This document shows, one piece after another, positions 34,498 to 45,103 of a stretch of 64,000 nt of DNA. The notes under the pieces are model-generated. The model did no database searches. It worked only from the letters and a program-made list of their open reading frames with translations, and was not told the DNA's origin. The stretch lies in NCBI GenBank assembly GCA_023423695.1, contig JAFAFA010000079.1, forward strand, positions 248,001-312,000. Direction: 5' to 3'. Position 1 is the stretch's first letter. The number at the start of each line of letters is the position of its first letter. A program made the translations under genes and the position numbers. This stretch comes from Pseudomonadota bacterium. GTDB lineage: Bacteria; Pseudomonadota; Alphaproteobacteria; Azospirillales; Azospirillaceae.

Positions 34498-35151
34498 ATG
34501 AGCAAGTTGAAGCTCGGCGTCCTGATCTCGGGGCGCGGCAGCAATCTGCAGGCGTTGATCGACGCCTGCGCCGCGCCGGATTTCCCGGCCGAGATCGCGC
34601 TGGTGCTGTCCAACAAGGCCGATGCCTTCGGCCTGGAACGGGCTTCCGCGGCCGGGATCGCCACCGCGGTAGTCAGCCACCGCGATTATCCCGGCGACAA
34701 GCCGGCCTTCGAGGCGGCGATGGACGCCCGTCTGCGGGAGGCCGGCGTCGAGCTGGTCTGCCTCGCCGGCTTCATGCGGCTGTTGTCGCCCTGGTTCGTC
34801 GGGCGCTGGCAGGATGCGCTCATCAACATCCACCCGTCCCTGCTGCCCTCCTTCAAGGGCCTGGACACCCATGAGCGGGCGCTGGCCACCGGTGTCCGTT
34901 TCCATGGCTGCACCGTCCATCATGTCCGCCCGGCGATGGACGACGGTCCGATCATCGCGCAGGCCGCGGTTCCGGTCCTGCCCGGCGACGACGCCCCCCG
35001 TCTGGCCGACCGGGTGCTGGAGGCGGAGCACAAGCTGTATCCCCACGCCGTCCGCCTGATCGCGGAGGGACGCGCCCGCGTCGACGGCGATCTGGTGCGG
35101 ATCGACGGTCCGGTGCCTGAACTGGCGACGATTCTCAACCCACCCCTTTAG
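34498..35151 (+). CDS. purN: Phosphoribosylglycinamide formyltransferase
   Basis: Transfers a formyl group from 10-formyltetrahydrofolate to GAR in purine synthesis. The 217-residue enzyme has the phosphate-binding start LGVLISGRGSNLQALIDAC, the folate-site segment LAGFMRLLSPWFV, and the catalytic block INIHPSLLPSFKGLDTHERA with the conserved Asn, His and downstream Asp (HHVRPAMDDGP). It follows purM on the same strand. Confidence 0.97.
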   Translation: MSKLKLGVLISGRGSNLQALIDACAAPDFPAEIALVLSNKADAFGLERASAAGIATAVVSHRDYPGDKPAFEAAMDARLREAGVELVCLAGFMRLLSPWFVGRWQDALINIHPSLLPSFKGLDTHERALATGVRFHGCTVHHVRPAMDDGPIIAQAAVPVLPGDDAPRLADRVLEAEHKLYPHAVRLIAEGRARVDGDLVRIDGPVPELATILNPPL

Positions 35152-35275
35152 GCGGGCTTTCCCTTCCGGCCCCTACCCTTCCGGCATAGTTGACGGTTCC
35201 GCTCGGAATCTGTTGCGTTTCCGTACGTCTGCGTCAGAATTGCGGGCAAAAGAAACTGTTGGAGGGTTGATCGAT

Positions 35276-35419
35276 ATGGCGGCCGTGAGTCCCAACCCGG
35301 TCAGTGAAGAGACCGTACGTACCCATCAGGCGACCTGGATCGCCTTCACCAAATTCATGAAGCTCAGCATCGCGGGCGTCATCGCAGTGCTGGTTCTGCT
35401 GGCGATCTTCACCCTGTAG
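35276..35419 (+). CDS. aa3-type cytochrome c oxidase subunit IV
   Basis: A 47-residue single-span membrane protein. The N-terminal half is soluble (SEETVRTHQATWIAFTKFMK) and the C-terminal half is a membrane helix (LSIAGVIAVLVLLAIFTL). The H-x3-W-x3-TKF pattern is typical of the bacterial aa3-oxidase subunit IV family (COX4_pro_2), a loosely bound non-catalytic subunit. The ATG at 35276 follows a GGAGG ribosome binding site. The main oxidase genes are not in the window. Confidence 0.88.
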   Translation: MAAVSPNPVSEETVRTHQATWIAFTKFMKLSIAGVIAVLVLLAIFTL

Positions 35420-35459
35420 AGGCGGCAGGCTTCAAGGCCGCGGCTCCAACTCCAACCGC

Positions 35460-35495
35460 CCTTCCCCGTCCGGCGTCTGCCGGCTGCGGGGAAGG
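35460..35495. terminator. Hairpin between converging genes
   Basis: CCTTCCCC (35460-35467) pairs with GGGGAAGG (35488-35495), with an inner CCGGC/GCCGG stem. It sits between the oxidase subunit and the converging SDR gene. There is no T-run on either strand, so termination is likely but not proven. Confidence 0.5.
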
Positions 35496-35533
35496 ATCGG
35501 GAGCAAGGCGTTGCGACGACGAGTCGGAGCCGG

Positions 35534-36241
35534 TTACTGCGCCAGAACCAATTCGCCGTGCTTCGTGCAGCCGGCCTCGGCCAGTTCCACGAATCGCTCG
35601 GTCACCTGATCCGGCTGGGCGATCTTCTTCGGATCCTCGCCGGGGAAGGCCTGGGTGCGCAGCTTGGTCGCGACCACGCCGGGATCGATCAGGTTGACGC
35701 GCACGCTGGAGCCGGCGACTTCCATCGCATAGGCCTTCACGATCATCTCCAGCGCCGCCTTGCTGGCGCCGTAGGGCATCCAGTAATGCTGCGGGGCCTT
35801 GGCCGCAGCCGAGGTGACGAAGACGGCGCGGCCGGTGCCGGACGCGCGCAGCAGCGGGTCCATCGAACGAATCAGGCGATAGTTCGCCGTCACGTTCAGG
35901 TCCATCACCCGCGACCACAGCTTCGGGTCATACTGAGCGACGGGACCCAGCGCCTCCAGCGCGCCGGCATTGCCGACGACCACGTCCAGCTTGCCGAATC
36001 GCTCATACAGCGCGTGGCCAAGCTGGTCGATCTTGTCGTAGTCCCGCAGATCCATCGGAACCAGGGTCGCCGACTGGCCGGAGAGCTTCTGGATGGCGTC
36101 GTCGGTCTCCTCCAGCCCGCCGACGGTGCGGGCGACCAGGACCAGATGGGCGCCTTCGGCGGCAAAGCGCTTGGCGACGGCGGCGCCGATGCCGCGCGAT
36201 GCGCCGGTGACGAGGGCGATGCGACCGGAGAGACGGGACAT
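35534..36241 (-). CDS. SDR-family oxidoreductase next to purF
   Basis: A 235-residue classical short-chain dehydrogenase. The cofactor site is VTGASRGIGAAVAKRFA, with the NAG motif at 91-93, catalytic S144, and an intact Y157-GAS-K161 pair. It follows purF on the same strand after a strong terminator, an arrangement common in alphaproteobacteria. The substrate is unknown. Contrast the SDR at 28777, which lacks the Tyr and Lys. Confidence 0.93.
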   Translation of the reverse strand: MSRLSGRIALVTGASRGIGAAVAKRFAAEGAHLVLVARTVGGLEETDDAIQKLSGQSATLVPMDLRDYDKIDQLGHALYERFGKLDVVVGNAGALEALGPVAQYDPKLWSRVMDLNVTANYRLIRSMDPLLRASGTGRAVFVTSAAAKAPQHYWMPYGASKAALEMIVKAYAMEVAGSSVRVNLIDPGVVATKLRTQAFPGEDPKKIAQPDQVTERFVELAEAGCTKHGELVLAQ

Positions 36242-36280
36242 GGGGAGACTCGTTTCCTGGGATTTGTTCGTTCACATATG

Positions 36281-36314
36281 AAAAGCCCTCCCCCGTTGCG
36301 GGGGGAGGGCTTTT
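36281..36314. terminator. Strong palindromic terminator after purF
   Basis: AAAAGCCCTCCCC-C (36281-36294) pairs with GGGGGAGGGCTTTT (36301-36314). The A/T flanks make it bidirectional. It sits 2 bp from the purF stop. A near-identical element lies at 59946-59979. Confidence 0.9.
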
Positions 36315-36316
36315 CG

Positions 36317-37765
36317 TCAGGCGCGGACGGCGACGTTGGCCTCGACGGGTGGGTTCTCCAACGCGTCGGTCAACGGAATCGGATAATCGCCGGTGAAGCA
36401 GGCATCGCAATAGCCGAGCTTGGCCGGATCGCGCTTCTGCTCGCCCATGGCGCGGTAAAGACCGTCGAGCGAGATGAAGGCGAGGCTGTCGGCCTGGATG
36501 AACTCGCGCATCTGCTCCACCGTCATGCGGTGGGCCAGCAGCTTGCCCTGCTCCGGCGTGTCGATGCCGTAGAAGCAGGGGTGCGAGGTCGGCGGGCTGG
36601 AGATGCGCATGTGCACCTCGGCGGCACCGGCGGCGCGCACCATCTCGACGATCTTCTTGGACGTGGTGCCGCGGACGATCGAGTCGTCCACCAGCACGAC
36701 GCGCTTGCCTTCGATCATCGCGCGGTTGGCGTTGTGCTTCAGCTTCACGCCCAGATGGCGGATCTGGTCGGTCGGCTCGATAAAGGTCCGGCCGACATAG
36801 TGATTGCGGATGATGCCGAGATCGAAGGGCACACCGGCTTCCTGGGCATAGCCCAGTGCCGCGGGAACGCCACTGTCCGGCACCGGCACGATCACGTCGG
36901 CGGGCACTCCGGCCTCGCGGGCCAGTTCACGGCCGATGCGCTGCCGCGCCTCGTAGACGGAGGTGCCTTCCATCACGCTGTCGGGGCGGGCGAAGTAGAT
37001 GTATTCGAAGATGCACAGGCGACGCTGCTGCGGCTGGAACGGGCGCAGGCTGTGCACGCCGCTGGCGTCGATGACGATCATCTCGCCCGGCTCGACGTCG
37101 CGGACATATTCGGCGCCGACGATGTCGAAGGCGCAGGTTTCGCTCGCGAGGATGTGGGTGTCGCCCAGCCGGCCGAGCACCAGCGGACGGACGCCCAGCG
37201 CGTCACGCACGCCGATGACTTCCTTGGAGGTCAGCGCCACCAGCGAGAAGGCGCCTTCGACCTGCCGGACCGCCTCGATCAGGCGATCCACCGGCGAGCC
37301 GCCGCGGGCGGTCGCCATCAGGTGGACGATCACCTCGGTATCGGTTGACGACTGGAACAGGCAGCCGCGGCGGACCAGCTGGCGGCGCAGCGTCTGCGCG
37401 TTGGTCAGGTTGCCGTTGTGGGCCAGTGCGAAGCCGCCGAACTCGAAATCGGCGTAGAGCGGCTGGACGTTGCGGATGGACGTATCGCCGGTGGTGGCGT
37501 AGCGCACATGGCCAATGGCGCTGGCGCCCTTCAGCTTGGCGATGATCGCCTCAGAGCTGAAATGGTCGCCGACCAGACCCAGCGTGTGCTGCAGGTGGAA
37601 GCGGCCCCCATCGAAGCTGACGATGCCCGCCGCCTCCTGCCCGCGGTGCTGCAGGGCGTGCAGGCCCAGCGCCGTGATGGCGCCCGCCTGCGGGTTGCCG
37701 TAGATGCCGAACACGCCGCACTCTTCGCGCAGCTTGTCGTCGTCGAACGGATGCGTCGTCAGCAT
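36317..37765 (-). CDS. purF: Amidophosphoribosyltransferase
   Basis: Commits PRPP to purine synthesis using glutamine. The 482-residue protein has a short propeptide ending at the nucleophile C16 (REECGVFGIYG), the Ntn-hydrolase domain with ALQHRGQEAAGI, and a C-terminal PRTase domain with VVLVDDSIVRGTT, the PRPP-binding loop. Start is ATG 37765; an upstream frame of 33 codons lacks family sequence. The gene follows cvpA, the classic purF partner. Confidence 0.98.
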   Translation of the reverse strand: MLTTHPFDDDKLREECGVFGIYGNPQAGAITALGLHALQHRGQEAAGIVSFDGGRFHLQHTLGLVGDHFSSEAIIAKLKGASAIGHVRYATTGDTSIRNVQPLYADFEFGGFALAHNGNLTNAQTLRRQLVRRGCLFQSSTDTEVIVHLMATARGGSPVDRLIEAVRQVEGAFSLVALTSKEVIGVRDALGVRPLVLGRLGDTHILASETCAFDIVGAEYVRDVEPGEMIVIDASGVHSLRPFQPQQRRLCIFEYIYFARPDSVMEGTSVYEARQRIGRELAREAGVPADVIVPVPDSGVPAALGYAQEAGVPFDLGIIRNHYVGRTFIEPTDQIRHLGVKLKHNANRAMIEGKRVVLVDDSIVRGTTSKKIVEMVRAAGAAEVHMRISSPPTSHPCFYGIDTPEQGKLLAHRMTVEQMREFIQADSLAFISLDGLYRAMGEQKRDPAKLGYCDACFTGDYPIPLTDALENPPVEANVAVRA

Positions 37766-37866
37766 CACCAGAAGTCCTTCGTCCAAGAGGCGCCGGGGGC
37801 GCGTCAGCACATGCAACGAAAAAACGGTCCACAAACGTCGATAGCGCCGAAACCGAGCGGTCAAGC

Positions 37867-38556
37867 TCAGCGGGCGTTGTTCTGCATCAGCCTTTCAAGG
37901 TCGGCGCGGTCGCGGTCCTTATAACCGGTATCGGGTGCCGGTGCACCCCCGGTCTTCGCGGGGCTGGGTACCGGCGTCGACAGGCGGTCGAGCGCCTGCT
38001 TGGCCTCCATCGCCTGACGTGCGCGGTCGCGCGCCATGTCCATCTGACCGAGCCCTTCCTTTCGCAGATTCTCCGGAACGAAGCCGTAGAGCGTCTCAGC
38101 CCCCATCGTCAGGAACGGACGGGTCTTCGCCTCCTGCAGCCAGGCCGGCTGTTCCGCCGGGTTGGGCACCAGCCACAGGAAGAACAGGTAGGCGATCGAA
38201 ACGAGCACCCCGCCCTTCACAAGGCCGAAGACGAAACCCAGCGTGCGGTCCAGCGCCGACAGGGCCGAGGCCTGCACCCCGCGCGACAGGCTGCGGCCCA
38301 GCAGGGACAGCACGATCAGCGCGACGATGAACACCCCGACCGCGGAAGCGGCGTAGGCCAGCATCTCGAACCGGATATAGATCTGCGCATAGGGAAGGAC
38401 ATGGGGCAGCGCGTAGAGCGTGATGACCGCGGCGCCGGCCCAGGCGGCGACCGACACCACTTCGGCGACCATGCCGCGGCTGAAGGCGAGCAGCGCCGAC
38501 AGAAGCAAAACGGCAATGACGACGATGTCCACCGGATTGACGGGAAGGTTGTCCAT
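37867..38556 (-). CDS. cvpA: CvpA family membrane protein
   Basis: A 229-residue inner-membrane protein. About four hydrophobic segments occupy residues 8-130 (VDIVVIAVLLLSALLAFSRG, AWAGAAVITLYALPHVL, AYAASAVGVFIVALIVLSLL, LVKGGVLVSIAYLFFLWLV). The remainder is a charged cytoplasmic tail. CvpA is needed for colicin V export in E. coli and affects envelope integrity. The radA-cvpA-purF order is conserved in alphaproteobacteria. Confidence 0.93.
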   Translation of the reverse strand: MDNLPVNPVDIVVIAVLLLSALLAFSRGMVAEVVSVAAWAGAAVITLYALPHVLPYAQIYIRFEMLAYAASAVGVFIVALIVLSLLGRSLSRGVQASALSALDRTLGFVFGLVKGGVLVSIAYLFFLWLVPNPAEQPAWLQEAKTRPFLTMGAETLYGFVPENLRKEGLGQMDMARDRARQAMEAKQALDRLSTPVPSPAKTGGAPAPDTGYKDRDRADLERLMQNNAR

Positions 38557-38597
38557 GACCCTGTGCCGATAATTGAAATGCCGATTGAGGGGTGGCG

Positions 38598-40046
<1,449 letters not shown>

Positions 40047-40231
40047 AGGTCTGGTAGTCCGATGGGGATAAGGCCCGCCACATATAGCAAGCCGTTCCGC
40101 CGAATCCTATGCTTGCAGGGGTGGAATGCGGGGGCTTTTTTCAGACCGGGGCCGTGATAGCCTGTTGCACGCTTTTGAGCGGATCCCTCTCCCAGGGCGG
40201 GAGAAGGAGTTTCGATCGGATTGAGGATTAC

Positions 40232-41059
40232 GTGACGGATGACGGTCTGATGGACAAGGAAGGCAAGCGAATCGTCCTGCATGGCCCGGAAGGCTTCGCG
40301 GCGCTGCGGAAGTCCTGCCGGCTGGCGGCCGAGACGCTGGACTACATCACCCCCTTCGTGGTGCCGGGCGTCAGCACTGGCAGGCTCGACAAGCTGATCG
40401 AGGAGTTCCAGCGCGACCGCGGCGGCATCCCGGCTACGCTGGGCTACCATGGCTATCCGGCCTGCAGCTGCATCTCGCCCAACCATATCGTCAACCACGG
40501 CATCCCTAGCGACGACAAGAAGCTGGTCGAAGGCGACATCGTCAACATCGACGTCACCGTGATCCTGGACGGCTGGTACGGTGACAGCAGCCGCATGTAT
40601 TTCGTCGGCGAGAAGATCGGCGTGAAGGCGCGCAAGCTGGTCGACCTGACCTATCGCTGCATGATGGCCGGCATCGCGCAGGCCAAGCCGGGCAACCATC
40701 TGGGCGACATCGGCCATGCCATCCAGACGATGGCGGAGGCGGCGCGCTGCTCCGTCGTGCGCGACTTCGGCGGGCACGGCATCGGGCAGGTCTTCCACGA
40801 CGCGCCCCACGTCGACCATTTCGGCAAGCCCGGCACCGGTGTGGAGCTGCGTCCGGGCATGGTCTTCACGGTCGAACCGATGATCAATGCCGGCCGGCAT
40901 GAGGTGAAGATCCTGTCCGACGGCTGGACGACCGTCACCCGCGACCGTTCGCTGTCGGCGCAGTTCGAGCACCAGATCGGCATCACCGAGGATGGCTGCG
41001 AGATCTTCACCCTCTCCCCCGCCGGCTACACCCAGCCGCCCTATGGGAACGCGGCATGA
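40232..41059 (+). CDS. map: Methionine aminopeptidase
   Basis: Removes the N-terminal Met of nascent proteins. The 275-residue type I enzyme has SCISPNHIVNHGIPSDDKKL, the metal ligands in IVNIDVTVILDGWYGDSSRM, FGGHGIGQVFHDAPHV, and MVFTVEPMINAG, and the late Glu in FEHQIGITEDG. The start is uncertain: GTG 40232 has a GAGG sequence upstream, while ATG 40250 lies 18 bp inside. It overlaps the next gene as ATGA, so the three plus-strand genes are coupled. Confidence 0.95.
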   Translation: MTDDGLMDKEGKRIVLHGPEGFAALRKSCRLAAETLDYITPFVVPGVSTGRLDKLIEEFQRDRGGIPATLGYHGYPACSCISPNHIVNHGIPSDDKKLVEGDIVNIDVTVILDGWYGDSSRMYFVGEKIGVKARKLVDLTYRCMMAGIAQAKPGNHLGDIGHAIQTMAEAARCSVVRDFGGHGIGQVFHDAPHVDHFGKPGTGVELRPGMVFTVEPMINAGRHEVKILSDGWTTVTRDRSLSAQFEHQIGITEDGCEIFTLSPAGYTQPPYGNAA

Positions 41060-41643
41060 GCGACGAGCTTGAACCGTGGACGGTGCTGGGCAGCCGCGAC
41101 CTGCTGGACGCCAGCCCCTATCTGAAGGTGCGGGCGGAGACGGTACAGTTGCCGGACGGGCGGATGGTGGAGAATTTCTACCAGCTCGACCAGCCCGACT
41201 TCGCGATGATGTATGTCGAGGCGGAGGATGGCCGGGTGGTGATGCTGCGCACCTACAAGCATGGGGCGCGGCGCGTCAGCCTGACCTTCCCGGCCGGCGC
41301 CATCGAGCCCGGCGAGGATCCGCTCACCGCCGCCAAGCGCGAGTTGCTGGAGGAGACCGGCTATGCCGCCGATGACTGGACGGCGCTGGGTGGCTTTGTC
41401 GTCGGGGCAAACTCCAAGGGCAGCACCTGCCACATGTTCCACGCCAAGGGAGCCCGCAAGGTTGCGGAGCCGGACAATGGCGACCTCGAGGACATGCGGA
41501 TCGAACTGCACAGCGCGCGCGAGCTGATCGACGCGGCGGCGCGCGGCGGCTATGCGGTGCTGCCGGTGATCGCCATGCTCGGGGCGGTTCTGATGCCGGA
41601 GCTGCGCGAGGGGCTCGGCATGGCAGCGCGGAGCGTCCGATGA
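41056..41643 (+). CDS. NUDIX hydrolase (ADP-ribose pyrophosphatase-like)
   Basis: A 195-residue hydrolase. The full Nudix box G-x5-E-x7-REUxEExGU is visible as GAIEPGEDPLTAAKRELLEE followed by TGY. The upstream VRAETVQLPDGRMVENFYQL segment is typical of ADP-sugar pyrophosphatases. The substrate is not certain. The ATG overlaps the map stop and the TGA overlaps the next ATG, which indicates a coupled three-gene unit. Confidence 0.92.
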   Translation: MSDELEPWTVLGSRDLLDASPYLKVRAETVQLPDGRMVENFYQLDQPDFAMMYVEAEDGRVVMLRTYKHGARRVSLTFPAGAIEPGEDPLTAAKRELLEETGYAADDWTALGGFVVGANSKGSTCHMFHAKGARKVAEPDNGDLEDMRIELHSARELIDAAARGGYAVLPVIAMLGAVLMPELREGLGMAARSVR

Positions 41644-42089
41644 CGGACAGCGCACTGACCGCGGAGCGGCTTATCGAGTTGCTGGGACTGCATCCGCATC
41701 CGGAAGGCGGCTGCTACGTCGAGACCTACCGAGCGCCGGCGGATGGCGGGCGCGGAGCCGTTACAGCGATTTATTTCCTGCTGCGGGCGGGCGAGCGGTC
41801 TCACTGGCACACGGTGGATGCCGTCGAGATCTGGCTCTGGCACGGTGGGGCGCCGCTGGAACTGTCGGTGTATCAGGACGGCGGTTCGGTCGAGCGCTGC
41901 CGGCTGGGCATGGACATCGCGGGCGGCGAGCGGCCGCAGGCGGTGGTCCCAGTCGGAGCCTGGCAGGCGGCGCGGAGTCTGGGTGACTGGTCGCTGGTGA
42001 GCTGCACCGTGGCGCCGGCCTTCGACTTCGCCGGGTTCAGGATGGCGCCCGAGGGTTGGGAGCCGGGGAACTCTCTGCCCCCTCCCTAA
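41640..42089 (+). CDS. Cupin_5 (DUF985) protein
   Basis: A 149-residue single-domain cupin. The family segments are visible: LIELLGLHPHPEGGCYVETY, AIYFLLRAGERSHWHTVDAV, and EIWLWHGGAPLEL. The HWH motif gives potential metal ligands. DUF985 proteins are thought to bind small ligands or sugars. Its start overlaps the NUDIX stop as ATGA, and the last residues are Pro-rich. Confidence 0.9.
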   Translation: MTDSALTAERLIELLGLHPHPEGGCYVETYRAPADGGRGAVTAIYFLLRAGERSHWHTVDAVEIWLWHGGAPLELSVYQDGGSVERCRLGMDIAGGERPQAVVPVGAWQAARSLGDWSLVSCTVAPAFDFAGFRMAPEGWEPGNSLPPP

Positions 42090-42105
42090 CCCTTCCCCGC
42101 TCTCA

Positions 42106-42247
42106 GCGGACCTACGGTCCGCCTGTCGCGTCAGCACAAAGCAAAGCTTTGTGCGAGAGCTTACGCGGGAGAGGGAACTGCCGCCTTATTGCGAATCTAC
42201 CCTCTCCCGCGAAGCGGGGGAGAGAGAGACCCGCTCGCAAGAGCGGG
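42106..42247. repeat. Cluster of extragenic palindromes between converging operons
   Basis: Four hairpins lie in 140 bp: GCGGACC-TAC-GGTCCGC (42106-42122), GCACAAAG-CAAAG-CTTTGTGC (42134-42154), CTCTCCCGC/GCGGGGGAGAG with a bulge (42202-42224), and CCCGCTC-GCAA-GAGCGGG (42230-42247). The cluster fills the space between the cupin stop and the der stop. It looks like a REP/BIME-type mosaic and probably ends both transcripts. No coding potential is seen. Confidence 0.75.
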
Positions 42248-42275
42248 AGGGAGGGGGCACAACACCCCTCCCCAC

Positions 42276-43670
42276 TCAGTCGTCCGCGTACGGGTTCTTG
42301 CCCTTGCGCAGCAGCAGCCGAACCGGCACGCCGGGCATGTCGAAGCTCTCGCGCAGATGGGTGGTCAGATAGCGCTGGTAGCTTTCCGGCAAATCCAGCG
42401 GCTTGTTGACGAACAGGGCGAAGGTCGGCGGGCGGGTCTTCACCTGGGTGACGTAGCGGATCTTGACCCGTCGGCCTTCCACCAGGGGCGGCGGATGGTG
42501 TTCCAGCACGCCTTCGATCCAGCGGTTCAGCTGCGCCGTCGGAATGCGGCGGTTCCAGACCGTGTAGGTCTCCAGCACGCCATCCAGCAGCGTGTCGAGC
42601 TTGTGGCCCTTCAGCGCCGAGATGGTGACGACCTTCACGCCCTTGATGTAGCCGAGCGTCGCCTCGAGCTTGTCCTCGACCTGACGCAGCGCCATGGCGC
42701 GATCATCGACCGCGTCCCACTTGTTGATGGCGATCACCAGGGCGCGGCCTTCGGAGATCACCAGCCGGGCGATGGTCAGATCCTGCTTGTCCAGGATGGC
42801 GCCGGCATCGACGACCAGGATGACGACATTCGCCATGCGGATGACGCGCAGGCTGTCCGCGACCGCCAGCTTCTCGACCTTCTCGTCGACGCGGGCGCGG
42901 CGGCGCATGCCTGCGGTGTCGACCAGCTTGAACCGGCGGTCACGCCATTCCCAGTCGACGGCGATGGCGTCGCGGGTCATGCCGGCCTCCGGGCCGGTCA
43001 GCACGCGCTCCTCGCCGAGCAGGCTGTTCAGCAGGGTCGACTTGCCGACATTCGGGCGGCCGACGATGGCGATCTGGATCGGCTTGCTGCGATCCTCCTC
43101 CGGCTCCGGCTGGTCGCCGATGGGGATGCTGGGGTCGAAGCCGTCGTCGGCCTCCTCCTCGTCTCCCCCGTCGTCGGGCGGCGCGTAGGGCAGCAGCGCC
43201 TCGACCAGATCGGCCATGCCTTCGCCATGCTCGGCGGACAGCGGGATGGGGTCGCCCAGACCAAGTTCGTAGGACTCGAACATGCCGGGCTGGCTCGCCT
43301 TGCCCTCGGTCTTGTTGGCGACCAGCAGGACCGGGGTCTTGCCCCGGCGCAGCAGGTTGGCGAAATGGCGGTCCAGCGGCGTGATGCCGGCGCGGGCGTC
43401 GATGATGAACAGCGCGACGTCGGCGCGGGCGAGCGCCTGCTCGGTCTGGCGGCGCATCCGCGCCTCCAGGCTGTCATCGGTCACATCTTCCAGGCCGGCG
43501 GTATCCACCACCGTGAAGGACAGGCCGCCGACATGGGCCGGGGCCGAGCGCCAGTCACGGGTGACGCCCGGCGTATCGTCCACCAGGGCCAGCTTCTTGC
43601 CGGCCAGACGGTTGAAGAGAGTCGACTTGCCGACATTCGGCCGACCGACGAGGACCACGGTGAACGACAT
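42276..43670 (-). CDS. der: Ribosome-associated GTPase Der (EngA)
   Basis: A 464-residue protein with two tandem GTPase domains and a C-terminal KH-like domain, required for 50S ribosome maturation. The first G1 loop is GRPNVGKS at 9-16; the second is the same motif near residue 203. NKTEGK and NKWD form the G4 motifs. An acidic linker (DDGGDEEEADDG) joins the domains. The C-terminus carries RRIPTAQLNRWIEGVLEHHP. It follows bamB on the same strand. Confidence 0.98.
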   Translation of the reverse strand: MSFTVVLVGRPNVGKSTLFNRLAGKKLALVDDTPGVTRDWRSAPAHVGGLSFTVVDTAGLEDVTDDSLEARMRRQTEQALARADVALFIIDARAGITPLDRHFANLLRRGKTPVLLVANKTEGKASQPGMFESYELGLGDPIPLSAEHGEGMADLVEALLPYAPPDDGGDEEEADDGFDPSIPIGDQPEPEEDRSKPIQIAIVGRPNVGKSTLLNSLLGEERVLTGPEAGMTRDAIAVDWEWRDRRFKLVDTAGMRRRARVDEKVEKLAVADSLRVIRMANVVILVVDAGAILDKQDLTIARLVISEGRALVIAINKWDAVDDRAMALRQVEDKLEATLGYIKGVKVVTISALKGHKLDTLLDGVLETYTVWNRRIPTAQLNRWIEGVLEHHPPPLVEGRRVKIRYVTQVKTRPPTFALFVNKPLDLPESYQRYLTTHLRESFDMPGVPVRLLLRKGKNPYADD

Positions 43671-43711
43671 GGGGCCAAAGGCCTTTCACAACAGACGGAG
43701 GAAATCCGCGA

Positions 43712-45094
43712 TCAGCGGAACGCGACGAGCGTTCCGTTGTCGCACAGCACATAGAGAGTGTTGTTGGCAACGACCGGAGACAAGTAGGAACCGGTGGGCA
43801 GCGAACGCGCCACCTCGACCTTGCCGTCCGAGGGCGACAGGCCCAGCAGCTGGCCGTTCGACCCGGCAACCCACAGGCGGCTGCCCGCCATCACCGGACC
43901 GGACCAGACGATCGGACCGGACTTGTCCTCGGGATCCTTGAAGCGGGCGAGCGGCGCCACCCAGCGGACGCGGCCGTTCTGGCGCGCCACCGCGACGACC
44001 TCCTGGTCGTTGGTGACGGTGAACAGATAGTCGCCGGCCAGCCAGGGGGTGTTGACGCCGCCGATCTCGGTTTCCCAGATGCGGGCGCCGATGCGCTCGT
44101 CGATGGCGACCATGCGGCCGGAATGGCCGATGGCATAGACGGCGCCGCGGTCGACCACCGGCAGGCCGCGGATGTCGGCCAGATTGCTCAGCGCCCCGGT
44201 GCGGCGGATGGCGGCCAGGCTGTCCTGCCACGCCACACGGCCGTTTTCGGGACGCAGCCCGAACAGCTCGCCCGAGGAATAGGGGGCGACGACCAGCGTG
44301 CCGGTGATGGCCGGGCTGGCGGCGCCGAGCAGGCCGGCCGTCTCCAGGATGCCCTGGTGCGACCATTGGACCGAACCGTCGTCGGTGGACAGGGCAATGG
44401 TCTGGTTGTCGAGCGTGATGACCATCACCCGGCCGCCGGCGACGGTCGGGGCGCCGCGAACCGGACCGGCAATGCGCTTGCGCCACAGGACCTTGCCGCT
44501 GCCGGCATCGAGCGACAGAACCTCGGCAAAGCCGGTGGCGGCATAGACGCGGCCGTCGGCATAGGCGACACCGCCGCCGGTGGCCCCGCCGCGCTCGTTC
44601 TCCGGCCGGGTGTCGACACGCCACAGCGACTGGCCGCTGCGCTCGTTCAGGGCGGAGACGTGCGAATCGGCGTCCATGGCGAAGATGCGCCCATCGGCGA
44701 TCACCGGCGTGCCGAGCAGCGCGCGCGAGCTGCTGGAGCCGGAGCCGATGTCGGCACGCCACGCATCGGACGGGTTGGCCGACAGGGCAAGATTGCCCAG
44801 CACATGATCCGGCGTACCGCCCGGCTGCGACCAAGCGGCGTTGACGACCGCCTGCGGCACGGTGACGGCCACGGCGGCAAGCTGCGCGTCCGGCTCCACC
44901 TTGCGCTCGCGCTGCAGGACGGCGACGCGCTTGCCGGGCAGCGGCGGATCGGGCGTCTTGCCCATCCAGCTGTCCAGCGTGTCGCACCCGCCGAGGAACA
45001 CTGCGAGCAGTGACGCGGACAGCAGCGCGGTGCGGCGGATGTTGCGGGACTGGGTGCCCGTCGTCTTGCGGAGATTCGCCTGTTGGGTCGTCAT
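43712..45094 (-). CDS. bamB: Outer-membrane assembly lipoprotein BamB
   Basis: A 460-residue PQQ-like eight-bladed beta-propeller lipoprotein of the BAM complex, which folds outer-membrane proteins. The signal peptide ends in the lipobox LGGC, with the lipidated Cys at 37. The propeller shows repeated GRIFAMDA, GRVYAATG and GRVMVITL-type strands. The order TPR-bamB-der matches the usual yfgM-bamB-der cluster. It starts 9 bp after the TPR gene stop. Confidence 0.95.
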   Translation of the reverse strand: MTTQQANLRKTTGTQSRNIRRTALLSASLLAVFLGGCDTLDSWMGKTPDPPLPGKRVAVLQRERKVEPDAQLAAVAVTVPQAVVNAAWSQPGGTPDHVLGNLALSANPSDAWRADIGSGSSSSRALLGTPVIADGRIFAMDADSHVSALNERSGQSLWRVDTRPENERGGATGGGVAYADGRVYAATGFAEVLSLDAGSGKVLWRKRIAGPVRGAPTVAGGRVMVITLDNQTIALSTDDGSVQWSHQGILETAGLLGAASPAITGTLVVAPYSSGELFGLRPENGRVAWQDSLAAIRRTGALSNLADIRGLPVVDRGAVYAIGHSGRMVAIDERIGARIWETEIGGVNTPWLAGDYLFTVTNDQEVVAVARQNGRVRWVAPLARFKDPEDKSGPIVWSGPVMAGSRLWVAGSNGQLLGLSPSDGKVEVARSLPTGSYLSPVVANNTLYVLCDNGTLVAFR

Positions 45095-45103
45095 GGCCTT
45101 GGG

